64,000 nucleotides of DNA from Anaeramoeba flamelloides (Eukaryota > Metamonada > Anaeramoebidae), in contig JANTQA010000023.1 in assembly GCA_027625915.1 (NCBI GenBank), forward strand, positions 6,324,001 through 6,388,000, given 5' to 3'. A model generated the notes under the pieces. That model was not told the DNA's origin. It made no database searches and worked only from the letters and a program-made list of their open reading frames with translations. How positions within the stretch are numbered: the stretch's first letter is position 1; each line of letters opens with the position of its first letter. The translations under genes were made by a program, and so were the position numbers. This document shows positions 23,601 through 33,462 of this stretch, in pieces.

Positions 23601-24779
23601 GAAAAAAATGTTCCTAATAAAATTAAAAATAGGAATGGGAATAACAATCTAGAAAAGAAAATTAAAAATGACAATGAAAATGAGAAAGAAAAGGAGAAGG
23701 AGAAGGGGGAGGAGGAGGAGAAGGAGAAGGAGGAGAAGGAGGAGAAGGAGAAGGAGAAGAAGGAGAAGGAGAAGGAGAAGAAGAAGGATAAGGAGAAGAA
23801 GAAGGATAAGGATAAGGAAAAGAAGAAGGATAAGGAGAAGAAGAAGAAGAAGGATAAGGAAAAGAAAAAGGGAACAAATAATGATAAGAAAAAGGATAAT
23901 GATCAGAGTAAGGATAAAGATAATGAAATTGTCAAAGAAACTGACGGGGTTGAAGAAAAAGACCAAACTAATTCCAAAACCCAAAATGAGAAGGAAAAAG
24001 TAAAAAAAGAATATAATTTGGAAACAATTCTAAATGGAATAAAACAAAATTTCACGGTATTATGTATAAATAATGAAGAAAAAGAAAGAAGTTTAATAAA
24101 TAAAAATTTTTTTATTAAATTAGAAAACAATGATCAAGAAATATTAAATCTGATCAAATATCTCTATCATTTATTATCGCAAAAGATTAAAGAAAAAAAC
24201 CAATCATTTTTAACTATTTTTGAAAGTATCCAATCTGATAATATCCACCAATTAATGTTATATGTGAATCGGATGAAAATAAATAACATTGAAAAAAAAC
24301 AACAACAAATATGGAAAGAAATTATTTTTATTACCCACTCTTTAAAACAATCCAAATTTTATATAAATTTTAAAAAAATGATCGAAAATAAAGAATTGCT
24401 GAAAAAGCATTATACTAATAATTCGCCGTTATTCGATTCAAGCTTCACTGAACGAATCTGTGATTATTTATTAGAAATTACTAATAAGTTTATGATTGTG
24501 CAAAAGATATTGCCAGAACAAATATTTGAGAATAATGGGTTATTTGATATCGACCCGCCATCAAAATTAGAATTAACTTCGATCCAAAAAATAAAGGAAA
24601 ATGTCTCAAATATTTGTAACCATTTGAATGATAATAATAATAGCAACAACGATAAGAATATTAATAATAAAAAAAAAAAAAAAAAAAAAAAAAACAAAAA
24701 TTTGCGAATGCATCAAAGGACACAAAATTATCTTTCTTGCTTTTTAATGAACTATTTCCAAATATTTCTGCAATTTTAA
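20676..24779 (+). CDS. PH, coiled-coil and RUN-like domain protein (exons 1 and 2)
   Basis: Exon 1 is 20676-20859 and exon 2 starts at 21046; the splice makes codon 62 (G|CT) and keeps the frame through CPSFTGHYIPTENEQYLIRM into a PH domain at residues about 83-175 (GWINKKG, KRWFILTD, LKLWNEAI with the invariant Trp). A helical region follows (about 180-310), then acidic and Glu/Asn/Lys repeats, then a coiled coil several hundred residues long. Residues from the frame after 24,000 look like a RUN domain (LETILNGIKQNF, an IWKEIIFITHSLKQ helix, NKELLKKHYTN). PH domains bind phosphoinositides; RUN domains bind Rab/Rap GTPases and motors, so a membrane-trafficking adaptor is likely (inference). 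The frame terminates soon after a 26-A run; a second RUN-like segment continues in another frame. Confidence 0.75.
20860..21045 (+). other. intron of the PH-RUN gene, 186 nt, GT-AG
   Basis: Donor ATAG|GTAATT and acceptor AAAAG|CTGTTT. It is a phase 1 intron. Without splicing, exon 1 meets a stop at 20910, while the PH frame is open upstream to the acceptor. The intron has a long internal T run but an A-rich end, so the acceptor is inferred mainly from frame. Confidence 0.7.
21967..22080 (+). repeat. GAAAAT/GAAAAA tandem repeat coding for Glu-Asn/Glu-Lys
   Basis: Hexanucleotide repeats give an NENE and KEKE stretch in the linker between the PH region and the coiled coil. The polymer lies in-frame and does not break the gene. 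Confidence 0.8.
23686..23870 (+). repeat. AAG/GAG-coded Lys/Glu/Asp tract
   Basis: This segment of the coiled-coil gene is a purine-only run of GAG, AAG, GAA and GAT codons. Elsewhere the gene uses AAA and GAA almost exclusively. The abrupt G-rich composition points to expansion of a purine microsatellite, not to ordinary codon evolution. Confidence 0.75.
24669..24694 (+). repeat. 26-base A homopolymer where the PH-RUN frame changes
   Basis: The frame of the main CDS passes through this run and stops at 24779. A different frame is open from 24,695 and encodes a RUN-like C-terminus to 25150. A run one base longer, or two shorter, would join them. Confidence 0.75.
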
Positions 24780-25150
24780 AATTTGGCACAAAAATTAAAG
24801 GAAAAAAAAATCTATGGAATTTATTTGAACCCTTTATCAAATCAAAAGCAATTAAAAAAAACCAAGAATTTGAATGGGCTTTGAATTATTTTTCCTATGT
24901 TAACGATAGATTCAAATTGAAAAAAGACTGGAAAAGAAAAATATTTGCTATTCTATTATGGGCTTTAAATGACAAACGAATTGATTATTTGTTTTTTCTT
25001 ATCTCACAAAACCTCACAATAATTGAAAAATTGGTAATATATCCTCTTGATTGGTATAAAAACCGTTTAATCAGTCTGGTAAATTCTTTAAAACCTCTTT
25101 CTGATTTTAAATTTAAAACACCAATCATTTTTGTACCTTCTGATTTATAA
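24695..25150 (+). CDS. C-terminal RUN-like domain of the PH-RUN gene (separate frame)
   Basis: About 151 codons open from the end of the A run to TAA at 25150, with no good ATG of its own at the start, so it reads as the tail of the preceding gene. It begins KFANASKDTKLSFLLFNELF. Later comes LWNLFEPF, then KIFAILLWALNDKRIDYLFF, then YPLDWYKNRLISLVNSLKPL and a final Phe/Lys strand. This order of helices, with a Trp-Ala-Leu-Asn block and a Tyr-x-x-x-Trp/Ala-x-x-x-Asp block, fits the C-terminal half of a RUN domain. With the segment before the A run this would make tandem RUN domains. Confidence 0.7.
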   Translation, partial: QKFANASKDTKLSFLLFNELFPNISAILKFGTKIKGKKNLWNLFEPFIKSKAIKKNQEFEWALNYFSYVNDRFKLKKDWKRKIFAILLWALNDKRIDYLFFLISQNLTIIEKLVIYPLDWYKNRLISLVNSLKPLSDFKFKTPIIFVPSDL

Positions 25151-25654
25151 TAATTAAGATTTGATTTATTGTTTGTTTTTGTTTTTTCTGTTATGAAGTT
25201 TTATTTATTTAGTGTTTTGCAATGAAATCACACAATTTTTATTGAGTGCATTATTTTTTGACGAACTGTAAAACTATTAAAATCCCTTTTATTTTCAATA
25301 TATATTTTTTTTATAAAATTGTTAATATTGATAACGCGATCGTCTTGTAATAAAAACTTTTCTAATATTTGAAATTAAAATTTATCGATAATTTAGAAGT
25401 TTGATTTTTTTGATCATGTTCGAAATACAAACAAAATAAATCCGTTAGTTATAATAATTTGGTAAGAATTTAGAATGTTAATTGAAACTTTTAAGATTTT
25501 AAATTGAGAAAAAAATATTTCTTCAAATTTTAAATTCAAAAAAGAAAAAGAAGTGAAATAATTTATTTAACATTATTTTTTTAAAAAAAATGAAATCTTT
25601 TTTTATATTTTGAAGGATGGAAATTAATTTCCTCTTACAGCTGTTGGTTTTTTT

Positions 25655-25905
25655 GAAAATTTTTATTTTGACTGAAAATCGATAAATTTTAGGTTTATTT
25701 CTGAAATTAAAAAAAAAACTGTTAGGTTTTCCAGAATTTAAAAGAATAGAGTTAAACCTTGATTTAACCCAATTTTTCTGAAATCTGGAAAACCTAGGGA
25801 CTCTACGGCACTCTAAAGCACTTTCGTTAGTCATTCCATAATTTAATAGAATTGAGTAAAATTTTGATTTTACTCGATTCTTTTGAATTCTAGAAAAAAA
25901 GCTGT
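25655..25905. repeat. CCTAGG hairpin repeat (family B, copy 2)
   Basis: Contains a GGTTTTCCAGAATTTAAAAG arm opposed by a TTTCTGAAATCTGGAAAACC arm ending in CCTAGG. Then ACTCTACGGCACTCTAAAGC, then AATAGAATTGAGTAAAAT opposed by ATTTTACTCGATTCTTTT. The GGCACTCTAAAGCACTT motif recurs at 54.56 kb in reverse complement. Confidence 0.65.
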
Positions 25906-26049
25906 TCACTTTTCTAATTCCTAAATTTTTGTTGAGAAATTTCAGTAAATAATCATAATTTTCTTTATCATTTTCTAATGATAGGATAAATAATGAGTCT
26001 TTATTTCCGAATAATATCAAGAGATATTATTCTTTAATTGTTTATTATT

Positions 26050-27300
26050 TTTGTATATTTGGATTTTTCTTTAATTCAAATTTTCTGATTTTTTTTCATA
26101 GAATGGGTATTCCAAAAAAATTATCGATATTTTCATCTGTTTCTTGATTAGAATGATTTTGACATAAGCTACAAAATTTTGTTTTTAATTTTTTCTTATC
26201 AGAGACATAATAATAATTGTTTTTGTAATTTGTGAAATTTCTTAGTTTTAAAATTGAAGTTAAACCTTTCCATTTTAAATAGTTTTTGTCATTGTTTTTT
26301 TAAAAAATATATCTAATATTTTTTAAATATTCTTGACCTTTCCATCCATAACTATTTAATATCAACTTTTTTCTAAATTTTAATAGTTTTACAATAAATA
26401 ATTCAAAGTTTTCTATTTCCCAGTTAATATTTTTGTTATCTTTTTTTTTTTGAAAATTTTAATTTTTTTTGAAATGTTTTTTAACCCAAAGAATTAATCT
26501 ATTTTTTTTTTGAAGTTTTTATTTTCTTTTATAGATCGAAATTATAGCATACTCAAATTTGACTTCAGTTTTATAAATTATTCTTGAAGTATGTGAATTT
26601 ATTTTTAGATTGTTGTTATTTTTTATTTATCCAAACATTTATCAAGTCAAAATATTTTTAATTAAAATTAAAAATAACTAATCCATAGTATGATTGGCTA
26701 TACATATTGGTTTTAAAAATTAGTAAATTTACCTCATTGGTTAGTTTTTCCTCGTTAAAAACACCTTTTATTTTATTTAATTGTCCTTTACTTTTTTGAA
26801 AATTTTTTAGATTTTTTTTTCTTTTTCAAGCCAAATGGCTAAATATTTTATTTCCGATATTATTTTTAATTTTAGTATTTTTTCATCATTTGAATTCATT
26901 ACAAATTCTGAGATAATTTTTTCACTAATTATTGTCAACTTATTATCAATTTTAATAGGTCATTTCATTGTAAAAATCAAATCATCTATAAAAATTTGAA
27001 CATATTTTAGGGGATGTATTATTTTTTCAATTAAAAAAAGTATTAAAAAACCAAATTATAAAGGTGGCAGAGGATTCTCTTTGATAAAATCATAATTCAA
27101 TTTTTTAATAATATTTTCTTTGCTCTATTTAGATTGTTTCATTTCTAACATATTTTACCAAAACGTTGACCAATCTTAACTGAACACTTTTTATTATCAA
27201 TTTTTACAACGAAGAATTATTTAAAATATGAAATCTTGTTCAGATATTCGAAAAAAAAATCCATATTGAAATCTTTGTTTTAATTTAGTAAATTGATTAA
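26050..27300 (-). mobile_element. decayed reverse-transcriptase element (LINE-like fossil)
   Basis: On the minus strand, pieces of a reverse transcriptase can be recognised: a Pro-Leu-x-Pro-Leu region, and the catalytic box written Phe-Ile-Asp-Asp-Leu at about 26,970-26,990, followed by a Lys-rich region. A Cys-x-x-Cys segment near 26,190 lies where LINE ORF2 ends. It is heavily broken (at least five breaks) and old. A weaker 5' portion may extend to about 29,000. The shared 3' part with 2280-2500 shows at least two copies. The LINE assignment is inferred from the 3' Cys/His tail; no terminal repeats were seen. Confidence 0.45.
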
Positions 27301-29176
27301 TTAATGATTATTTAAACAATTTCTTCATCGAGGTTTATTTTTTGAAATCAAAATTTTCAATTGTTTACAATATAAAAGGAAAAAAACTAAATTCACATTA
27401 TTTCATTTAAAAAACAAGTTAAATCTTGAAAATAGTCAAGGATCTTTCACTTTTTAAATTTTATGTTGGGAAATCTTGAATTTGAAAGAATAATTCATTA
27501 TAATTTTTTTCTTCTAGATATGTTAATTTGAATCACAATAAATAATTCTAATAGAAGTAAAAACTAAATAATAAAATTTAATTTCATTCAATTATAATTA
27601 AAATATCTAAATAATTTTTTTCATATATTAAGTAAAACAATTATAATGTTTTTAAAGTTTAATTTAGTTCATTTTCTGATTTTTGAAAAACTGAAAAAAA
27701 CTATTTTAAATTTCCATATTTCAAAACTCATTTTTGATAATAAACTTACATTTTTTATAAATATCATCTAAAAAAAAATTAATTGAAATATAAATAAAAA
27801 CAAAATATATATTTCAAAAATTGTAACATTAATAAAAAAATTAAAGATGGATATAGAAGTAAAAAGTTGAAATAATTAAAAGTTTTTAATAATGATTTTA
27901 AGGAGAATGAATTACTAAACAGAAATTGAAAATAGATTTTTTTTAAAATTTTATCTGCTTATTAGTCTTTTTCTATAATACATTTGTAGAATATGAATTT
28001 TACAATGGAAATTAAAGAAAATAAATTATTGAGTAATTTTTCCAAAATAGACATTTTTTTGTAATTTAAAGTCTATAAAAATGATAACTAAAATAAAATT
28101 CAAAATTTTACACACAGCTAAAACGTTCCAAACAATCACAATAATAAAATTTCATTTAAATTAGAAATAAATTTTGATTTTTGTAAAAATATAAAAATAA
28201 TTTTTTCATCTAATAGTTTTTTATTTTCATTTAAATTTTTTGAATTAAGTAACTTGTTTCATTTGATCAAAAAATTTTTTTTTCAGTAATCGATATTATG
28301 TTTGAAGTTGTGTTGGACAAAATAGCATAACTAAAATAAAATTAATTGATATTATCTAGCTATTTGATTAACCAATATTCTTGATAATAGAAATTAAATT
28401 AATTTCCTAATTAATTTTTTTGTTCTGCTCATCTCCAAAATTTTTATGTCGCCGATAATTAATTATTTAGTATTGATAATTATTTATTTATTGTTTTGTG
28501 TGTATTTTAATTTATAAAAAAAAATGTTAATATTTCAATTGTTGAATAGTTCTAATTCAGTTTTTCACATAGAATTGATTAAAAAGAATTTATTTTTATA
28601 AAAATTGAATTTTGGTGTATTAAAAATTTTGAATTGGGGTTTATATTTTAAAAATTGAACCAAAAAATTTTAACAAAAGTTTTTATTTTAATTATTTCTG
28701 AGTCTCTTAATTAATTTTATATTTGCTAATAGATTTTATATTTTTGATCTTTTAGTAGTCATTAATCAATTATTTGAAAAAGACGATCAACAAATAACAA
28801 TAGTTTTTTCCTTCTAGTATTTTTACTTGATATTGGTATCTAATTCCATGAAAATATTTTATATCCAAACAATTTTTTTTTTTTTTGATTTAATTGTCTG
28901 TTCCTGTGTTTTCGAAATTTCATAATTACAATAAACTTATTTGAGTTTACCATTTTTATCAAAATGTTGAATTAGTTATTAAAAAAAAAAAATTGTTAAA
29001 AAAATATATTTCAGAATATAAATTACATAATATTTATTTTGTAACAATTGATTCTAAAAAATACAATCCCTAGAATAAATCCAATAACATAGGTAACTCA
29101 AAGAAATTGATATAAAATAATCCAATTTTAAAAAAAAATCCTTTTAATAAATATTTCTTTTGTTTGATTTATCCTC

Positions 29177-29178
<2 letters not shown>

Positions 29179-29215
<37 letters not shown>
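29179..29215. repeat. (TA)n microsatellite
   Basis: About 18 alternating TA units in spacer. Confidence 0.9.
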
Positions 29216-29217
<2 letters not shown>

Positions 29218-29700
29218 AATATAATTTTTTAAAAAATCAAAATTAAAAAAAATAATTAATATTTTGAAAATTTATTTAATAATACTTCATAAAAAAATAA
29301 TGTTAAAATAAAATCAATAAAGTTTTTCAACAATTTTGATTTTAAAAATTTGAAATGGTTAAAGCACTTGTAAAGATATAAATAGAATTTTTTTTTTTTT
29401 TTTTTATTATAACAAAAAAGTGTTGTTTTTAATTGTGTATCTTTTTTGTTTTTTATACCTTAACTAGTACTTTAAATTGAAAGGCAATATAAAAAAAAAT
29501 AATTTTAAGAATTTTCGAACAGAAAAATAATTATTATAAACATTGTAGATATAATAATACTGATAACTAAAAAAGAATAAATATAAATAAAATAAAATAT
29601 AATCAAACTTGTGATTGTATGAGATGGAATTGAATTAAAATAAAATGAATTGGAATGGAACTAAATGAATTGTATTAAAAATGAATGAATGGAATGGGAT

Positions 29701-32700
29701 TTAGTCAAAATTCTCTTTAAAATCTTTTTCTTCTTTTTCAATTTCTGTACTCAAAACACCGATTAACTTTTCCCATTTATGGAAAATTTTTGAATGTGAG
29801 GTATATTTTTCGATCATAAAATAAAAGGCCAAAGATTTATAATTTTGTCCCCAATCATTTTGTTGATTGAGTAATTCTGTGGTAACAAAATTAGTGGAAT
29901 CAAAATAATTATTTTCAATTTTGGCAACCTGGTTAATAAATTCCAAAAAGTTTTGTTGGTTTTGGTTAGTTTTCACACTGGAAGATCTTTCTTGTTTCAG
30001 CTTTTCATTTTCAAATTTCTTTTGAAATTTCTCATACGTTTTAAATTCCTTTTTAAAGTGATTAAAAATGTTGCATTCGCGAGCTTCCTTGGAAAACTCA
30101 TTACATTTCAGTTGGAATTTGTGTTCAATTGATGAAGATGATTCCTCCATAATTTGGGAGACGTCTAAAAGGCATTGGTTGAACGCCCTCCAATACCAGT
30201 CGAGGCCATTCCAATTCTGAGGGAATTTCGTGACCACGTTCGTCAATTTTTCTGTCAAATTTGAGCAGATCTCGCCATGCTCTTCTTCAACGGAAAGTAC
30301 CTCTGCTAGAAAGGAATTGTTAAAGCTATCATTGACGTCTGGAAACGACAATAATTCCTTTTCTCTTTGCATGATATAATCATGTGACTGCGTGTCAATA
30401 TTATCGCCAATGTAATCATCCAATTTTTCCTTAATTTTTTCAGAATAATTCTCCGGTTTGTATTTTTTTTTCCCTTTTAATTTCTTTGTTGTCTTTTCTT
30501 CATAAAAGATTTTTAATTCATCAGACTCGCAAAGCACGGGGTGATTGTTTAATTTTATTAAAAAATTTTCAAACATTGCAGTAATGATTGGACCATTTTC
30601 TCTTTTTTTAAAGAGCTGCTTCAATGGTAAAACTGGTTTTAAAAATTGTGGGAAGGTTGTGTTTAATGAATGCAATAACCAATGGAATTCTGTAAATGTC
30701 CTTTCTGCTGAATAGATTGTATTATCGTCTCGTTTTTTGTATTTAATTGGATACGCGGTCTTGGAAATTCTTTGAGTTCCGAATTTATAAGGCTCGTGGA
30801 CATGGATGTTGTGATATGGTGATTCAGGATTCGTTTCTAATTGGTCTTTGAACCGTGTTACATATTCTAATTGGTAATCGTTTAACTGATCTCTTTCTTT
30901 CTGCAGAATTAATTTTTGGTTTTCTTCTTGTTGATCTCGGATTCTTTTTTTTTCTTCTTCCATTTCTTTGTCTGAACTTTTTTTTTTTTTTGCAATTGGC
31001 TTTGGCTTTGTCTTTCTTTTAGGCTTTGGAATTGGCTTTGGTTTATTTTTTCTTGACATCGTCGTATAGGCTCGAAGTCTTGGCTTTGGCTTTTGTGGGA
31101 TCGACGGCTGATCTGTATTATCAATAACAAGCCAACTATTATCATTAATTTGCTCACGTGTTTTTTGAATTGTTTTTTGTGTTTGTTGCTTTTTTTGTTC
31201 TTGTAATTGTTTAAATCTATTCATTTTAGTCACCTGTTTTGGTGAAGGTTTTGTTTGATTTTGGGTTTGTTTTTGTGGTTGTGGTTTTTGATTTATTGTT
31301 TTTTTTGGTATTTTATTTGGATTTGAGTTCATTTGGTTGCTTTTATTTCTATTGATAAATAATACTTTTTCATTTTCATTTTTAATATCTTTTTGTTTTG
31401 CGTTTTTTTTTTCCTTTCTAATTCTTTCTTCTTCCTCTCTTTCTTTCTGCCCTTTCAATTCTCTTTCCTTTCTGTCTCTTTCTTCTTTCTCCTTTCTTTC
31501 CTTTCGTTCTCTTTCTCTTCTTAGCTCTTCTTTTTCTTCTCTTGCTTTCTTTTCTTTTTGCCTTCTTTCTCTTTCCTTTTGTTGCTTGAATTCTCTTTCT
31601 TCCTTTTCTCTTTTGATTCTTTCTTTCTCTTCTTTCTCTTCTCTTTTGCGTTGTTTCGCCAATTCTTTTTCTCTTCGAATTCTTTCTTTTTCCTCTTTTT
31701 CCTTTCGTTCTCTTTCTCTTTTTAGGGCAAATTCTTTCTCTCTTCTTTCCTTTTCTTCCTTTTCTTTGATTTTGGCCAATTCTTTTTCCATTTTAATTCT
31801 TTCTTTCTCTTCTTTCTCTTCTCTTTCTTTCTGTTTTTTCAATTCCCTTTCCTTTCGAATTCTTTCTTTCTCCTCTCTTTCCTTTCGTTCTCTTTCTCTT
31901 TTTAGGGCAAATTCTTTCTCTCTTCTTTCCTTTTCTTCCTTTTCTTTGATTTTGGCCAATTCTTTTTCCATTTTAATTCTTTCTTTCTCTTCTCTTTCCT
32001 TTCTTTTCTGTTCTTCCTTTTCTCTTCGAATTCTTTCCTTTTCTTCCCTTTCACGTTGTTTGGTCAATTCTTTTTCTCTTCGAATTCTTTCCTTTTCTTC
32101 CTTGTCTTTTCTTTCTTTTTCTTTTCGTATCCTTTCTCTTTCCGCCTTTTCTTTCCTCTCTTTTTCTCTTTGAATTCGATCTCTCTCCTCTTTCTCTTTT
32201 CTTTCTTTCTCTTTTCTTTCTTTTTCTCTTCTTTCTTTTTCTCTTCTTTCTTTTTCTCTTCTTTCTTTTTCTCTTCTTTCTTTTTCTCTTCTTTCTTTTT
32301 CTCTTCTTTCTTTTTCTTCCCGTTCCTTTCTTTCTTTTTCGTTTTGTTTTTGTTTTTGATAATCATTTGTTTTCACTCGATTGATATCTTTTCGTATGTT
32401 TGATACGGCACTAAACACAGACGATTTTTGTTGTGATCTGTTTCGTGGGGACAAGATTGTTTTTTTTTGATTTTGACTTTGGTTTCTGGTTTGAGGTTGG
32501 GTCCTAGTAGTTATTTGGGTGTTTGGTTTCATTCTTTGTGAGCGTCTTTTTTTTTCTTGTTCAATTCTTTTTTTTCTTCTTTCTTCAATTTCTCTCATCC
32601 TTTTTAATTTTTGTTCTTCCTGTTGTGTCTTTTGTGATTTTCTTCGATCTTCTGCCTGTTTCATTCTCTTAATGCGATCTAACTTTTCTTGTTGCTGCCT

Positions 32701-33462
32701 CATTTTTCTTCTTTCCAGAATTTCCATTTTTTGTTTTTCATCTATCTGACGCTCGTTTTTCCTTCTTTCTTCCGCTTGCTTCATTCTTTTCATACGCTCT
32801 TGCCTTTCCCTTTCTTGTCTTTCCATTCTTCTCTGCTCTTCCTCTTTTTTTTTTTGAGTGTAGCTTCGTTGGCTGAAACTCCCCTTTCGACCAACCCGAT
32901 TAAAGGGCGACGTTTTTTTTGGTGGTGTGTTGTTCACGCCAAATCGTTTTTTTGTCAAGGGCTGTGAGTTGTTTCTTTTTGTTGTTGGTCTCGGATTAGT
33001 GGCAACCCTTTTTGATTGAATGCCTTGTGGTACCTTTGGGCTTGTTTTTGGCATTGCCTTTGTGTTGTTTGTCTTCTTGTAATCCTTTGAAAGACTTGAG
33101 ATCAGTTTGTTTGGATCGCTTTTGCCATGTTTTGAGAAATATTTGTAAAATTCTGAGACCTGAAGAAGGATAACTTTTGGATCTGGTTTAAATTCGAGAA
33201 GATCCTCAGCGTCCATGTACATTAGAATATCCAATTTTTCTTCTGCTACACTGAATGCTAAATTAAGATTGTTTTCTTTATCCTTTGGGTTTAACTTGGA
33301 AAAATTTAATAAATCAGAGCGGAAATTATTGATAATGGCACAAAAGGCAAGCCCATCAACCCAAGACGTGGTAAAATTCTGAACATCCACATTTGGGTAG
33401 CCGTTTGTGTTAGTTTGCGCCCATTTTAATATTGCAGGCTTTCCTTTTAGCAAACTTGTCAT
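29701..33462 (-). CDS. CH domain, long charged helix, PX and BAR-like protein
   Basis: 1,253 residues, ATG at 33462, single exon. Residues 4-112 are a calponin-homology domain (LLKGKPAILKWAQ, FTTSWVDGLAFCAIINNFRSDLL, DAEDLLEFKPDPKVILLQVSEFY). A basic Ser/Pro/Thr linker leads to an Arg/Glu/Lys helix over about 205-720, of the single-alpha-helix type, with a KERRE x6 block and a 60-residue internal duplication. A Pro/Lys/Gln linker follows. Residues about 868-990 are a PX domain (AERTFTEFHWLLHSLNTTFP, KPVLPLKQLF, NHPVLCESDELKIFYEE), and 1030-1253 form a helical BAR-like region as in sorting nexins. CH domains bind actin or signalling partners, PX domains bind phosphoinositides on endosomes, and BAR domains sense curvature. 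The protein may therefore tether actin to endosomes across a rigid rod (inference). Confidence 0.85.
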   Translation of the reverse strand: MTSLLKGKPAILKWAQTNTNGYPNVDVQNFTTSWVDGLAFCAIINNFRSDLLNFSKLNPKDKENNLNLAFSVAEEKLDILMYMDAEDLLEFKPDPKVILLQVSEFYKYFSKHGKSDPNKLISSLSKDYKKTNNTKAMPKTSPKVPQGIQSKRVATNPRPTTKRNNSQPLTKKRFGVNNTPPKKTSPFNRVGRKGSFSQRSYTQKKKEEEQRRMERQERERQERMKRMKQAEERRKNERQIDEKQKMEILERRKMRQQQEKLDRIKRMKQAEDRRKSQKTQQEEQKLKRMREIEERRKKRIEQEKKRRSQRMKPNTQITTRTQPQTRNQSQNQKKTILSPRNRSQQKSSVFSAVSNIRKDINRVKTNDYQKQKQNEKERKEREEKERREKERREKERREKERREKERREKERREKERKEKERKEKEERDRIQREKERKEKAERERIRKEKERKDKEEKERIRREKELTKQREREEKERIRREKEEQKRKEREEKERIKMEKELAKIKEKEEKERREKEFALKRERERKEREEKERIRKERELKKQKEREEKEEKERIKMEKELAKIKEKEEKERREKEFALKRERERKEKEEKERIRREKELAKQRKREEKEEKERIKREKEEREFKQQKERERRQKEKKAREEKEELRRERERKERKEKEERDRKERELKGQKEREEEERIRKEKKNAKQKDIKNENEKVLFINRNKSNQMNSNPNKIPKKTINQKPQPQKQTQNQTKPSPKQVTKMNRFKQLQEQKKQQTQKTIQKTREQINDNSWLVIDNTDQPSIPQKPKPRLRAYTTMSRKNKPKPIPKPKRKTKPKPIAKKKKSSDKEMEEEKKRIRDQQEENQKLILQKERDQLNDYQLEYVTRFKDQLETNPESPYHNIHVHEPYKFGTQRISKTAYPIKYKKRDDNTIYSAERTFTEFHWLLHSLNTTFPQFLKPVLPLKQLFKKRENGPIITAMFENFLIKLNNHPVLCESDELKIFYEEKTTKKLKGKKKYKPENYSEKIKEKLDDYIGDNIDTQSHDYIMQREKELLSFPDVNDSFNNSFLAEVLSVEEEHGEICSNLTEKLTNVVTKFPQNWNGLDWYWRAFNQCLLDVSQIMEESSSSIEHKFQLKCNEFSKEARECNIFNHFKKEFKTYEKFQKKFENEKLKQERSSSVKTNQNQQNFLEFINQVAKIENNYFDSTNFVTTELLNQQNDWGQNYKSLAFYFMIEKYTSHSKIFHKWEKLIGVLSTEIEKEEKDFKENFD
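31681..32030 (-). repeat. 180-bp in-frame tandem duplication in the charged-helix region
   Basis: The sequence at about 31,700-31,830 recurs at exactly +180 bp (31,880-32,010), including a fully identical 60-base stretch (31,741-31,800 and 31,921-31,980). It adds 60 residues without a frame change. Near-identity implies a recent event. Confidence 0.85.
32221..32310 (-). repeat. 15-bp tandem repeat, six perfect copies, coding KERRE
   Basis: Unit TTTTTCTCTTCTTTC on the plus strand, repeated six times without change, with diverged copies on either side. It codes a pentapeptide in the single-alpha-helix region. Confidence 0.9.

Larger units (their letters stand above)
25151..29700. other. gene-free spacer with hairpin repeat and reverse-transcriptase fossil
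   Basis: No intact gene. It holds a family-B repeat (about 25,655-25,905), a decayed reverse-transcriptase element on the minus strand (about 26,050-27,300, perhaps further), and a (TA)n tract at 29,179-29,215. The remainder is nearly pure A/T. Confidence 0.65.

Noticed and set aside
23649-24003. Open frames rich in Leu, Arg or Ser-Pro on both strands
   Set aside because: All are shadows of the purine microsatellite in the coiled-coil gene.
31337-32173. Long Ser/Phe/Leu-rich open frame on the plus strand
   Set aside because: Antisense shadow of the Arg/Glu/Lys rod; the low-complexity repeat keeps several frames open.
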